From Muribaculum intestinale (GTDB lineage: Bacteria; Bacteroidota; Bacteroidia; Bacteroidales; Muribaculaceae), in NCBI RefSeq assembly GCF_002201515.1, contig NZ_CP021421.1, forward strand, positions 1,674,001-1,738,000: DNA of 64,000 bases. The letters are read 5' to 3'. Under the pieces are notes generated by a model. The model worked only from the letters and a program-made list of their open reading frames with translations, was not told the DNA's origin and did no database searches. A program made the position numbers and the translations under genes. Below, piece after piece: positions 21,064-29,047 of the stretch; position 1 is the stretch's first letter, and each line of letters opens with the position of its first letter.

Positions 21064-21558
21064 TTATTGAAGGGAATCGGTAGTGATGGCAGTGGCTTCG
21101 GCGAAGCTGATCATGTGGATTGCCGCTTCGGCCGCTTCGGTGCCTTTGTTGCCGAGCCGGCCTCCGGCTCGGTCGATAGCCTGCTGCTCGTCGTTAACGG
21201 TGAGCACTCCGAATATCACCGGGCATTCGGCATTGAGGTTGAGCTGTGTCATGCCTTCGGTGACGCTTTGGCATACGTAGTCGAAGTGTGGGGTGTCGCC
21301 GCGGATTACGCATCCGATTATTATTACGGCGTCGAACATTGGCTGCAGGCGAGCTGCGGCGTAGGTGAGTTCGACAGTTCCGGGCACTTCAAAGCTGCTG
21401 TATGCTATGCCGCGGCTCTCGAGGAGATTGGCGGCTCCTTGGGCAAGCGGTGTGGTGATGTGGCTGTTCCAGCGGGCGGCGACGAGGGCTATTTTTGCAT
21501 TTTTTGATATAACCGGCAGTTCGCCTGAGGGGGCACCGGTAGAGAGGGCTGTTGACAT
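21064..21558 (-). CDS. ribH: 6,7-dimethyl-8-ribityllumazine synthase
   Basis: Penultimate step of riboflavin synthesis: joins 5-amino-6-ribitylaminouracil to 3,4-dihydroxy-2-butanone 4-phosphate. Typical features are AARWNSHIT near residue 28, FEVPGTVELTYAA for phosphate and substrate contacts, and the general-base His91 in IRGDTPHFDYV. The 164-residue length is normal; the first 20 residues are a variable extension. No other rib gene is in the window. It lies about 50 bases downstream of the PfkB-like gene on the same strand and may share its transcript. Confidence 0.95.
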   Translation of the reverse strand: MSTALSTGAPSGELPVISKNAKIALVAARWNSHITTPLAQGAANLLESRGIAYSSFEVPGTVELTYAAARLQPMFDAVIIIGCVIRGDTPHFDYVCQSVTEGMTQLNLNAECPVIFGVLTVNDEQQAIDRAGGRLGNKGTEAAEAAIHMISFAEATAITTDSLQ

Positions 21559-21608
21559 ATCGTTTTTTTGATTTTACAGAATAGCCGCCGGAAGAGACGG
21601 CCATGGGA

Positions 21609-22385
21609 TTATTTCTCGGGAGAGTCGTTGTCGGCGAGGAGTACTGTGGTCAGGGCCGAAAGGAGCGCCACCGGGGTGGGGGATGTGAGGAACAGAGTCG
21701 GCAGAGTGTCGGGCGAAGCGTGGGAATGGATTGTAAGCCGGCCATCGTGGGAGAGGTTGTACATGGTGTCGGTGTAGAATGAAATGTGGTCGCGGAATGC
21801 CTCGTCGGGGTCTTTCGCGCGGAATATCGCACGAAGGTCGGCAGAGGTGGTCACGGCAATGTCGGCCGCCTCAAAGTTTTCGAGGATAGCCGGCATGAGG
21901 TGGGTGATGTTGCGCACTCGCGCCGGCTCGAAGTCGGGTACATATATGACCTTTGCATTGCGTTCGCGGGCATATCGCACTATGTCGAACAGGCGTGTCC
22001 GTGCTCTTGGGTCGAGGGCGTAGTTTCCGCCGAAGAGCAGTATGTCGCCGGGATTTATTCTCGGCCATACTACGGTGAATCCGGAGTCGTGGTATGCTCC
22101 GTAGCGCGAGCTTTTTCCGTCGGAGAAGAGCAGGTGCAGCTGTGTCGCTCCTCCGGTGTATCGGTCGACGCTTTCCGTGTCGACACCGGCGTCGTTAAGA
22201 TAGCGCAGTATTATGTCGCCCACGGGGTCGGAGGCAATCTCGCTTACGAGGCTTACCTGCTGTGCGGATGCGGCTATTGCCGCCGCGGCGTTGAGCAGGA
22301 CGCCATGGGGTGCTGATGCGACCGGGGCTGTGCCGTCGAAGGTAATCTGCAGGGCGCATTCGCCGATTATGATTATTTTACGCAT
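21609..22385 (-). CDS. PfkB/ribokinase-fold protein, degenerate
   Basis: 258 residues from the ATG at 22385; the frame runs 56 codons further upstream, but MRKIIIIGECALQITFDG is the natural ribokinase-fold start. The alpha/beta core is recognisable (GDILLFGGNYALD, VIYVPDFEPARVRNI, ADIAVTTSADLRAIF). However, the N-terminal GG substrate motif reads HGVLLNAAAAIA, and the C-terminal anion-hole motif with the catalytic Asp (DTxGAGD in active kinases) is replaced by SPTPVALLSALTTVLLADND. Sugar kinase activity is doubtful. It lies 61 bases downstream of the KdsD-like gene, suggesting a sugar-phosphate or regulatory role. The fold is confident; the function is not. Confidence 0.7.
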   Translation of the reverse strand: MRKIIIIGECALQITFDGTAPVASAPHGVLLNAAAAIAASAQQVSLVSEIASDPVGDIILRYLNDAGVDTESVDRYTGGATQLHLLFSDGKSSRYGAYHDSGFTVVWPRINPGDILLFGGNYALDPRARTRLFDIVRYARERNAKVIYVPDFEPARVRNITHLMPAILENFEAADIAVTTSADLRAIFRAKDPDEAFRDHISFYTDTMYNLSHDGRLTIHSHASPDTLPTLFLTSPTPVALLSALTTVLLADNDSPEK

Positions 22386-22446
22386 TGTCAAGTATGATGC
22401 TGTTGTGTGTGTGTTCCGTAGTTGTCTGCCGAGTGGGTGGGGTGTG

Positions 22447-23070
22447 TTACCTTTCGGTAGAGGATTCTTCGCCGCGAGATTTGGAGCCAAGGTATCCGCC
22501 GTGGTGGCGCAGGGCATACTGTTCGCGTGAGAATCCGGTAAGTCGCATAACATTTACCACGAGGACGTCGCCGATAACGGTCATCATTGTGGTTGAGGTG
22601 GTGGGCGTGAGTCCGAGCGGACATACCTCTGGCGCCCCTCCTGTGGAGAGTGTCACGTCGGCAATCGCGGCGAGCGGACTGTCGGGATTTCCGGTTATCA
22701 CGATAAGTGGCACCCGGGGATAGAGATTGTGGGCAAGTTCTACGAGAGCGATGATTTCGTAGGTCTTTCCGGAGTTGCTGATGAGGAGCATCACGTCGTC
22801 GGGCTGTAGCACGCCGAGGTCGCCGTGCTGTGCCTCGCTCGGGTGGAGATTTACGGCGGGAGTTCCTGTCGAGGAGAATGTTGTGGCGATGTTCATCGCA
22901 ATCTGTCCGGCTTTACCCATTCCAGAGGTCACGAGCTTGCCCCGGCGTCGGTGTACGTGCTCGATAATAAGCTCTACAGCACGGTCGTAGGCGTCGGAGA
23001 CGGGTATGTTGAGAATTGCGTCGCTTTCACATCGGAGGATGTGCCGCATCGATTCCTGTACGTCGGTCAT
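22447..23070 (-). CDS. kdsD: arabinose-5-phosphate isomerase, SIS domain only
   Basis: Interconverts ribulose 5-phosphate and arabinose 5-phosphate, the entry to KDO for lipopolysaccharide. The 207-residue protein is one SIS domain: VTSGMGKAG (48-55), the catalytic-His region HPSEAQHGDLG (76-86) and the phosphate loop SNSGKT (98-103). The two CBS domains of the E. coli enzyme are absent; short forms are known in Bacteroides. The gene symbol is by function; a related phosphosugar isomerase cannot be excluded. First gene of a likely minus-strand unit with the PfkB-like gene and ribH. Confidence 0.85.
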   Translation of the reverse strand: MTDVQESMRHILRCESDAILNIPVSDAYDRAVELIIEHVHRRRGKLVTSGMGKAGQIAMNIATTFSSTGTPAVNLHPSEAQHGDLGVLQPDDVMLLISNSGKTYEIIALVELAHNLYPRVPLIVITGNPDSPLAAIADVTLSTGGAPEVCPLGLTPTTSTTMMTVIGDVLVVNVMRLTGFSREQYALRHHGGYLGSKSRGEESSTER

Positions 23071-23092
23071 AGTGTATTTATGTTAATCAATG

Positions 23093-23100
23093 CAAATTTA
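23093..23100 (-). promoter_or_regulatory. -7 box upstream of the isomerase gene
   Basis: TAAATTTG on the minus strand fits TAnnTTTG, 22 bases before the start codon. A convincing -33 element was not found. Confidence 0.4.
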
Positions 23101-23229
23101 GGCAATATAAATGAGAAACGGGCAAGTGCGGAAGAAAAAACGTGTCTGTATATGGCAGGTGCATTACACTATCAACATGGCAGGAGAGGGTATGGCGAAG
23201 TCGGGAGAGTTAAAAATAATTAAAATGAT

Positions 23230-23260
23230 TTTGCGGGGAACTTAAAAAGTCGTACCTTTG
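23230..23260 (+). promoter_or_regulatory. Promoter of the rplM-rpsI-rpsB-tsf cluster
   Basis: TTTG (23230-23233), exactly 19 bases, then TACCTTTG (23253-23260): a textbook Bacteroidetes housekeeping promoter. It gives a leader of roughly 100 bases before rplM. Confidence 0.8.
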
Positions 23261-23369
23261 CACACCGATTATGTCCAAATTAATGCATTGATTTGCACGG
23301 AGAAGCATTTTTGGCCGAATGCAACTCAACGACAAGTCAAACTAATCATCTATTAATTAAAGATTTAAC

Positions 23370-23849
23370 GTGGATACTTTAAGCTACAAGACATTAACCC
23401 CCAACGAGCAGCAGTGCAACCGCGAATGGGTGGTAATCGACGCCACCGACCAGGTTCTCGGCCGTCTTTGCTCAGTTGTTGCCATGATACTTCGCGGCAA
23501 GAACAAGCCCACCTACTCTCCTTTCGTAGAGTGTGGTGACAATGTAATCATCATCAACGCCGACAAGGTGCGCCTCACCGGCAACAAGTGGACCGACCGC
23601 GAATATCTCCGCTATACCGGCTATCCCGGCGGCCAGCGTGTGTCGACCCCCGAGCTTCTCAAGCAGAAGTCGTTCAACAAGCACATCAAGCCCGGCTACA
23701 ACCCCCTCTTCATCAAGGTGATAAAGGGTATGCTTCCCAAGAACCGTCTGGGTCGTCAGATCATCGAGAATATGCACGTATACAACGGTCCCGCACATCC
23801 CCACGAAGCGCAGAACCCCAAAGTAATCGACATCAACACCATTAAATAA
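23370..23849 (+). CDS. rplM: 50S ribosomal protein L13
   Basis: Large-subunit protein that binds 23S rRNA early in assembly. 159 residues, opening MDTLSYKTLTPNEQQCNREW as in Bacteroides L13, with the signature RLTGNKWTDREYLRYTGYPG and the GMLPKNRLGRQ segment. Translation starts at GTG 23370, since the family N-terminus begins there and no ATG is available nearby. First gene of the cluster; rpsI begins 5 bases after its stop. Confidence 0.97.
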   Translation: MDTLSYKTLTPNEQQCNREWVVIDATDQVLGRLCSVVAMILRGKNKPTYSPFVECGDNVIIINADKVRLTGNKWTDREYLRYTGYPGGQRVSTPELLKQKSFNKHIKPGYNPLFIKVIKGMLPKNRLGRQIIENMHVYNGPAHPHEAQNPKVIDINTIK

Positions 23850-23854
23850 GAAGT

Positions 23855-24241
23855 ATGGAAAAGGTTAATGCAGTAGGCCGTCGCAAGGCCGCTATCGCCC
23901 GCGTAATCATGGGCGAGGGCAATGGCACCATCACCATCAACAAGCGTCCCCTCGAAGTATATTTCCCCTCGTCTATACTTCAGTATATCGTAAAGCAGCC
24001 TTTGGCAACACTCGAAGCCGAGGGCAAGTATGACATCAAGGTCAACCTCGACGGCGGCGGTTACAAAGGACAGGCAGAGGCACTCCGTCTGGCTATCGCC
24101 CGCGCTCTTGTAAAGGTTAACCCCGAGGACAAGCCCGCACTCCGTGCAGAAGGCTTCATGACCCGCGACCCGCGTTCGGTAGAGCGTAAGAAACCCGGTC
24201 AGCCCAAGGCACGCAAGCGCTTCCAGTTCTCCAAGCGTTAA
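23855..24241 (+). CDS. rpsI: 30S ribosomal protein S9
   Basis: Small-subunit protein whose C-terminal tail reaches the P-site tRNA. 128 residues, with AVGRRKAAIARV at the start, the GGYKGQAEALRLAIARALV helix and the canonical tail KARKRFQFSKR. It follows rplM at once, as in nearly all bacteria. Confidence 0.97.
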   Translation: MEKVNAVGRRKAAIARVIMGEGNGTITINKRPLEVYFPSSILQYIVKQPLATLEAEGKYDIKVNLDGGGYKGQAEALRLAIARALVKVNPEDKPALRAEGFMTRDPRSVERKKPGQPKARKRFQFSKR

Positions 24242-24421
24242 TGTCGTTTTTCTCCATGTGGCGGCGTTCCAGTCAGGGCGCATCCGTCACGGGAGAGACC
24301 GCACAGACCATATAATCACCTCTCCCTCGATAGTGTTTAGCATCTAAATTCCGGCGATGGACACGTTCCCTACCCCGGGATTGTAAAATTGACAGAACGT
24401 AAACAACATCCAACAACACAA

Positions 24422-25255
24422 ATGTCAACACCTACATTTGAACAGCTCCTTGAAGCAGGTTGCCACTTCGGCCACCTCAAGCGTAAATGGAATCCGGCCA
24501 TGGCCCCCTACATCTTCATGGAGCGCAACGGTATCCACATCATCGACCTCTACAAGACAGCCGCCAAGCTCGAAGAAGCATCGGCTGCTCTCAAGAGCAT
24601 AGCTAAGGCTGGCAAGAAGGTACTCTTCGTAGCCACCAAAAAGCAGGCCAAACAAGTGATCGCCGACAAGGCATCGCAGATCAACATGCCCTACGTAATC
24701 GAGCGCTGGCCCGGCGGTATGCTGACCAACTTCCCCACCATCCGCAAGGCTGTCAAGAAGATGGCCAACATCGACAAGATGTCGAAAGACGGAACATTCG
24801 ACAATCTGTCGAAGCGCGAGAAGCTGCAGATCAGCCGTCAGCGTGCCAAGCTCGAGAAGACTCTCGGCTCAATCGCCGACCTCAACCGTCTGCCTTCGGC
24901 CCTTTTCGTAGTAGACGTAATGAAGGAGCACATCGCAGTAGCCGAGGCCAACCGTCTTGGTATCCCCGTATTCGCTATGGTAGATACCAACTCCAACCCC
25001 AACAACGTTGACTTCGTAATCCCTGCCAACGACGACGCATCCAAGTCGATCGAGCTCATCCTCGACACTGTAGTAGCCGCCATGGCCGAGGGCCTTGAAG
25101 AGCGCAAGGCAGAGAAGGCCGACGCTCCCGCCGACGAAGAAGCTCCCGCCCAGGCTCCCCGTGGCCGTCGCCGCGTTGCCCGTCGCAGCGAGGAGGAAGC
25201 TCCCGCCGAAGCCGAGGTAAAGGCTGAAGAGGCCGCTCCCGCCGAAGAGGCATAA
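24422..25255 (+). CDS. rpsB: 30S ribosomal protein S2 with acidic tail
   Basis: Small-subunit protein needed to bring S1 to the ribosome. The frame is open from a TTG at 24389, but the ATG at 24422 gives the family start (TPTFEQLLEAGCHFGHLKRK). Core signatures are NPAMAPYIFMERNGIHIIDL and VIERWPGGMLTNFPTI. After about residue 230 there is a lineage-specific tail of some 50 residues rich in Ala, Glu and Pro with an Arg patch (RGRRRVARRS). The core length is normal. rpsI lies 180 bases upstream and tsf 36 bases downstream. Confidence 0.96.
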   Translation: MSTPTFEQLLEAGCHFGHLKRKWNPAMAPYIFMERNGIHIIDLYKTAAKLEEASAALKSIAKAGKKVLFVATKKQAKQVIADKASQINMPYVIERWPGGMLTNFPTIRKAVKKMANIDKMSKDGTFDNLSKREKLQISRQRAKLEKTLGSIADLNRLPSALFVVDVMKEHIAVAEANRLGIPVFAMVDTNSNPNNVDFVIPANDDASKSIELILDTVVAAMAEGLEERKAEKADAPADEEAPAQAPRGRRRVARRSEEEAPAEAEVKAEEAAPAEEA

Positions 25256-25291
25256 TCCATCTTAATTACGAACCGCTAAAAACTAAAGAAT

Positions 25292-26284
25292 ATGGCAGTT
25301 ACAATGGCAGAAATCACCAAGCTGCGCCACCTTACAAGCGCCGGCCTGATGGACTGCAAGAAAGCTCTCGCCGAAGCTAACGGCGACATGGACGCCGCCG
25401 TAGAGATCCTCCGCAAGAAGGGTCAGGCTGTTGCCGCCAAGCGTGAGGACCGCCAGGCAGCAGAGGGTTGCGTGCTCTCTAAGAACGAAGGCAACTTCGC
25501 AGCCATTCTCGCTCTCAACTGCGAGACCGACTTTGTGGCCAAGAACGAAGGCTTCGTAAACCTCGCCAAGAAACTTCTCGACCTCGCAGTGGCCAACCGC
25601 TGCAAGACCGCAGAGGAGCTCAAGGCAGTGACCGTTGACGGTATCACCGTTGCCGACCTCGTGACAGAGGAGTCGGGCAAGACCGGCGAAAAGACTGAAA
25701 TCGGCGCTTACGAGGTAGTAGAGGCTCCCACCACCGCCGCCTACAACCACTTCAACAACAAACTCGCCGCTATCGTAGGCTTCAACCTCCCCGATGTTGA
25801 CGCTCAGATTGGCCGCGAAATCTGCATGCAGATTGCTTCGATGAATCCCGTAGCCGTAAGCCGCGAGGATGTTCCCCAGGCCACAATCGACCAGGAAATC
25901 GCAGTAGCTGTAGAGAAGACCAAGCAGGAGCAGATTAAGAAGGCTGTTGAAGCAGCTCTCAGAAAAGCGGGTCTCAACCCCAACCACTTCGACTCCGACG
26001 ACCACATCGAGTCGAACATCACCAAGGGCTGGATTACCGAAGAAGATGCTGCAAAGGCTCGCCAGATTATGAAGGAAACCGCCGAGGCAAAGGCTGCAAA
26101 CCTCCCCGAAGCTATGATCCAGAATATCGCCAACGGCCGTCTCAACAAGTTCTTCAAGGAAAGCTGCCTCATGGAGCAGGAGTATGTTCAGGACAGCAAG
26201 CTCTCTGTAGGCCAGTTCCTCGAACAGACCCAGAAGGGCCTCGTTGCCGTCGCTTTCAAGCGCGTCAACCTCAACGCCGACTAA
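25292..26284 (+). CDS. tsf: elongation factor Ts
   Basis: Nucleotide exchange factor for EF-Tu. N-terminal UBA-like domain with the signature LRHLTSAGLMDCKKALAEA (contains the EF-Tu contact region), then ALNCETDFVAKNEGF of the core domain. The protein is 330 residues, longer than the E. coli factor (283) because of an insertion-rich C-terminal domain, as in related Bacteroidales. It closes the cluster before a strong terminator. Confidence 0.97.
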   Translation: MAVTMAEITKLRHLTSAGLMDCKKALAEANGDMDAAVEILRKKGQAVAAKREDRQAAEGCVLSKNEGNFAAILALNCETDFVAKNEGFVNLAKKLLDLAVANRCKTAEELKAVTVDGITVADLVTEESGKTGEKTEIGAYEVVEAPTTAAYNHFNNKLAAIVGFNLPDVDAQIGREICMQIASMNPVAVSREDVPQATIDQEIAVAVEKTKQEQIKKAVEAALRKAGLNPNHFDSDDHIESNITKGWITEEDAAKARQIMKETAEAKAANLPEAMIQNIANGRLNKFFKESCLMEQEYVQDSKLSVGQFLEQTQKGLVAVAFKRVNLNAD

Positions 26285-26313
26285 TCCACCGATAGTCATA
26301 ACAATTATTTATA

Positions 26314-26360
26314 GCCGGGCATCGGAGCGACATACAGCTCCGATGCCCGGCAACTTTTTT
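26314..26360 (+). terminator. Terminator of the ribosomal cluster
   Basis: Perfect 15-base GC-rich stem (26314-26328 with 26337-26351), 8-base loop, then AACTTTTTT. Confidence 0.93.
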
Positions 26361-26501
26361 CGTCGATGTATCGGATAAGTCAGTAGCCTGTCATTATTGT
26401 GATGTGGATTATAATCGGAAATTATTTCAATTCGTAGTATTAAAATAATTCGTTATAATTATTGGACGGCTTATAAAATAATGTTAAAAACGGTAAAATA
26501 T

Positions 26502-26532
26502 TTTGAATGCTTATATTTGAATGATATCTTTG
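26502..26532 (+). promoter_or_regulatory. Promoter of the beta-helix/LRR island
   Basis: TTTG (26502-26505), 19 bases, TATCTTTG (26525-26532). The start codon of the beta-helix gene is 40 bases downstream. The 26361-26572 gap is very AT-rich and has nothing else recognisable. Confidence 0.75.
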
Positions 26533-26572
26533 CGAAATGAGAATGTTCTCCTGCTGTTAAATAACTTTCGAT

Positions 26573-29038
26573 ATGACACTAAAACTCTCTCTCTTCGGTA
26601 CACAGTGCAATGACAATCGTGTATTGTTGTCATGCTCCGGCAGTATTCAGGATAATATGACGATTGAAGATGGCGTTGAGATAATCATATGCAATAATGC
26701 CATTATAGAATGTAGAAACCTTACACTTGGACGGAATTCATTGTTGCGTATTGAATCAGGAAGTTTGATTGTCGCTTCCGGCTGTGTGTTGACGTTAGGC
26801 GAGAATTCCCGTCTTGATGCCCGAGGAGGTACATTGAATCTTACCGGTGCACGGTGTAATTTGAAGTCAGGGGGCACGTTGTTGTTGTCTGATTTCCCCG
26901 TTAAGGGTGGAATCCTTGCGGGAGGCTGGGCTGCTGAAAATGATAGTTTGATTAACTCGGAAGACTATCATGCATTTCAGCACATGAGAAGTTATCTGGA
27001 TGCTCCGATATGCAAAGCGTTTGACGGTACTGAGTTCAAGGGGCGCTGGGATATGGACAGAGCCTATCCGCAGTGGTTTGCTGATGCCGGTTGCGATGAT
27101 TGGTCGGTTCCAATTAACAAGGCTATAGCTCTCAAAACAACGGGTGATGTATTTCTTCCGGCAGGACTGTATTATGTAAAGCATACGATTCTGGTGACGA
27201 TGGGCATAAGACTAATCGGAGAGAATGGCACTCAGGAGGTCAAGCCTGGGCTAAATCCGGTATGTTCCACTGTTCTGGAGCCTCGTCCGACTGTGGTGAA
27301 ATTGATGCCGCCAATTCCGTCGAACGTAGCGAGGCCTTCGATATCAACCGGTTTTTCACACGGTGTGGTTGTGGCGGTAAATGTGGTGGATTCGTTTGTG
27401 CAGACGGATGATATCTCATTGGATAAAAAGCCGGCTATTGGGAATACCAAGTACTATTGGAAGCGGGCTTATCCTTGTCCGGGTACTGCAATTGAGAATA
27501 TCATGATTCTGAACAAATGGAATTATTCTGCCGAGGCCAAAGCTCCTGCTGCTATAAAAGAATACTGTATAGGTATGCCGTTTTTGCGTGGTATTTTTGT
27601 GGCCGGTGGTGCTCGCATTGAGAGCGTATTGTTTGACGGACTGTGGCAGTCGATATTATGGCAGTCGAACTATTGCGACTGTAAGACTTTGGCAAGATGC
27701 ACTTTACATAGACCCGGATGCAATAATTTCGAGATTAATGCCAATTGTCTTCCGGTAGAGCTGAATAATGATGGCAGCCCCAAAATAGAGTCCGAATATG
27801 CAATAGATATGGGAACATTGGGAGATGCTCTGGTGTTTCATGGAAATGCTCTGCATGACCCTGAGTTTACAAAAGGGGTATGCTTACGGCAATGTCATGG
27901 CGGGGTGGTGGATGCCAATATAATCAATTGTTCTCTTGAAATATTTGACAGTAACGGATTGAGTGTCACCGGAAATCATTTTGAAGGAATTTCTCCAAGA
28001 ATATATATCAATAATTCTGTGGTTAATATTGATTCCAACTATTTTGAAAGATGTGAAAACGCATCCATATATATCAGTCGGGTTTTCCCAAATGTACCGA
28101 TGATCAGACTTTCCAACAATATATTCCAATGGCAGGCAAGGTATCAAGACGCGAGAACAAGCCAGGAATATGCTGATTTCGTGGAAGCTATGTCGCATAA
28201 ATTTGGCTATGATGTGGTTATGCCGGCAGATATCAATGTGGAGATATCCAATTGTTACCGTACTTATAATAATTCAAAGGTTACTCCTACCGGAGTACCG
28301 TATGGCATATTGACGGCGACCGAGACTCCTGTCGGTGATAATTATAAAGTGGAAGAGAATACTAAGTTCAATTCAGTTTCATTCCTTGCTTCCTGTCAGA
28401 GCAGGGTAATGCCTGTCAATAAAGTGTTGATTCCTAATAGTTCGGCTCATAATATTAATTCGATTGGCCTATATCCGTTTTTGCTTAATATGAGTCATGG
28501 TAATTGGGTAGGCAAAAGCGGGATATACCGATATAAATATCTGATAATATGGAGCGATGAACGAAGGATTTACACATGTGGCACCGGTAATGTGAGTCTA
28601 AGGGATTTTATGTTTGACGGCGGTAATACTGTAGTCAGAAGAAGTTTTAAGGACACGGATACTACGGGAACCATTCTGATTAATGTCTCCGGGTATGATG
28701 AAATGACCGGTCTTAACTTCCTGGTTCATCTTTACCGCGGCTACCAGTCACAAAATGGAGGCGCGATTGAGTGGGAAGAAAGTATTGTGCCTGTTGCCGG
28801 AAGTCGTGTTATCTATGACAATGGAATGTGTGCCAGCGGTTTTGCGTGGAAAAAGATAGGAGCGCAGCCGGCGGAGATACCATTTAATGACGGTGTAACC
28901 GGCATTGATTATCATGGGCAAAATGTAGATGTCTATTCGACTAAATCAATTGATTTTACTATAGGAGAGTGGAGGGTCGGTGACCGTGTGTACAATGTCG
29001 GCACGGATGATTCCTGGACAATGAAAGTTAAAAAGTAA
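26573..29038 (+). CDS. tailspike-like parallel beta-helix protein (pectate-lyase-type fold)
   Basis: 821 residues without signal peptide; an in-frame stop at 26558 fixes the start. Residues 1-110 are a beta-solenoid of short hydrophobic strands (IIICNNAIIECRNLTL, GGTLNLTGARCNL). About 155-215 match the pectate-lyase-3/tailspike motif: WSVPINKAIALKTTGDVFLP, AGLYYVKHTILV, then RLIGENG. About 330-530 are repeated N-x-F/I-x-N beta-helix rungs (GNHFEG, DSNYFERC, LSNNIFQW). The C-terminus has WRVGDRVYNVG, seen in phage tail fibres. Base composition is clearly AT-richer than the ribosomal genes upstream. It shares a transcript with the next gene (9-base gap). It may be a glycan-cleaving or receptor protein acquired from a phage; the catalytic residues could not be assigned. 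Confidence 0.6.
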   Translation: MTLKLSLFGTQCNDNRVLLSCSGSIQDNMTIEDGVEIIICNNAIIECRNLTLGRNSLLRIESGSLIVASGCVLTLGENSRLDARGGTLNLTGARCNLKSGGTLLLSDFPVKGGILAGGWAAENDSLINSEDYHAFQHMRSYLDAPICKAFDGTEFKGRWDMDRAYPQWFADAGCDDWSVPINKAIALKTTGDVFLPAGLYYVKHTILVTMGIRLIGENGTQEVKPGLNPVCSTVLEPRPTVVKLMPPIPSNVARPSISTGFSHGVVVAVNVVDSFVQTDDISLDKKPAIGNTKYYWKRAYPCPGTAIENIMILNKWNYSAEAKAPAAIKEYCIGMPFLRGIFVAGGARIESVLFDGLWQSILWQSNYCDCKTLARCTLHRPGCNNFEINANCLPVELNNDGSPKIESEYAIDMGTLGDALVFHGNALHDPEFTKGVCLRQCHGGVVDANIINCSLEIFDSNGLSVTGNHFEGISPRIYINNSVVNIDSNYFERCENASIYISRVFPNVPMIRLSNNIFQWQARYQDARTSQEYADFVEAMSHKFGYDVVMPADINVEISNCYRTYNNSKVTPTGVPYGILTATETPVGDNYKVEENTKFNSVSFLASCQSRVMPVNKVLIPNSSAHNINSIGLYPFLLNMSHGNWVGKSGIYRYKYLIIWSDERRIYTCGTGNVSLRDFMFDGGNTVVRRSFKDTDTTGTILINVSGYDEMTGLNFLVHLYRGYQSQNGGAIEWEESIVPVAGSRVIYDNGMCASGFAWKKIGAQPAEIPFNDGVTGIDYHGQNVDVYSTKSIDFTIGEWRVGDRVYNVGTDDSWTMKVKK

Positions 29039-29047
29039 TATATTGTT

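Noticed and set aside
23855..24422. An extra gene in the 180-base rpsI-rpsB gap
   Set aside because: No frame of useful length with coding character; the TTG-started extension of rpsB is not conserved in the family.
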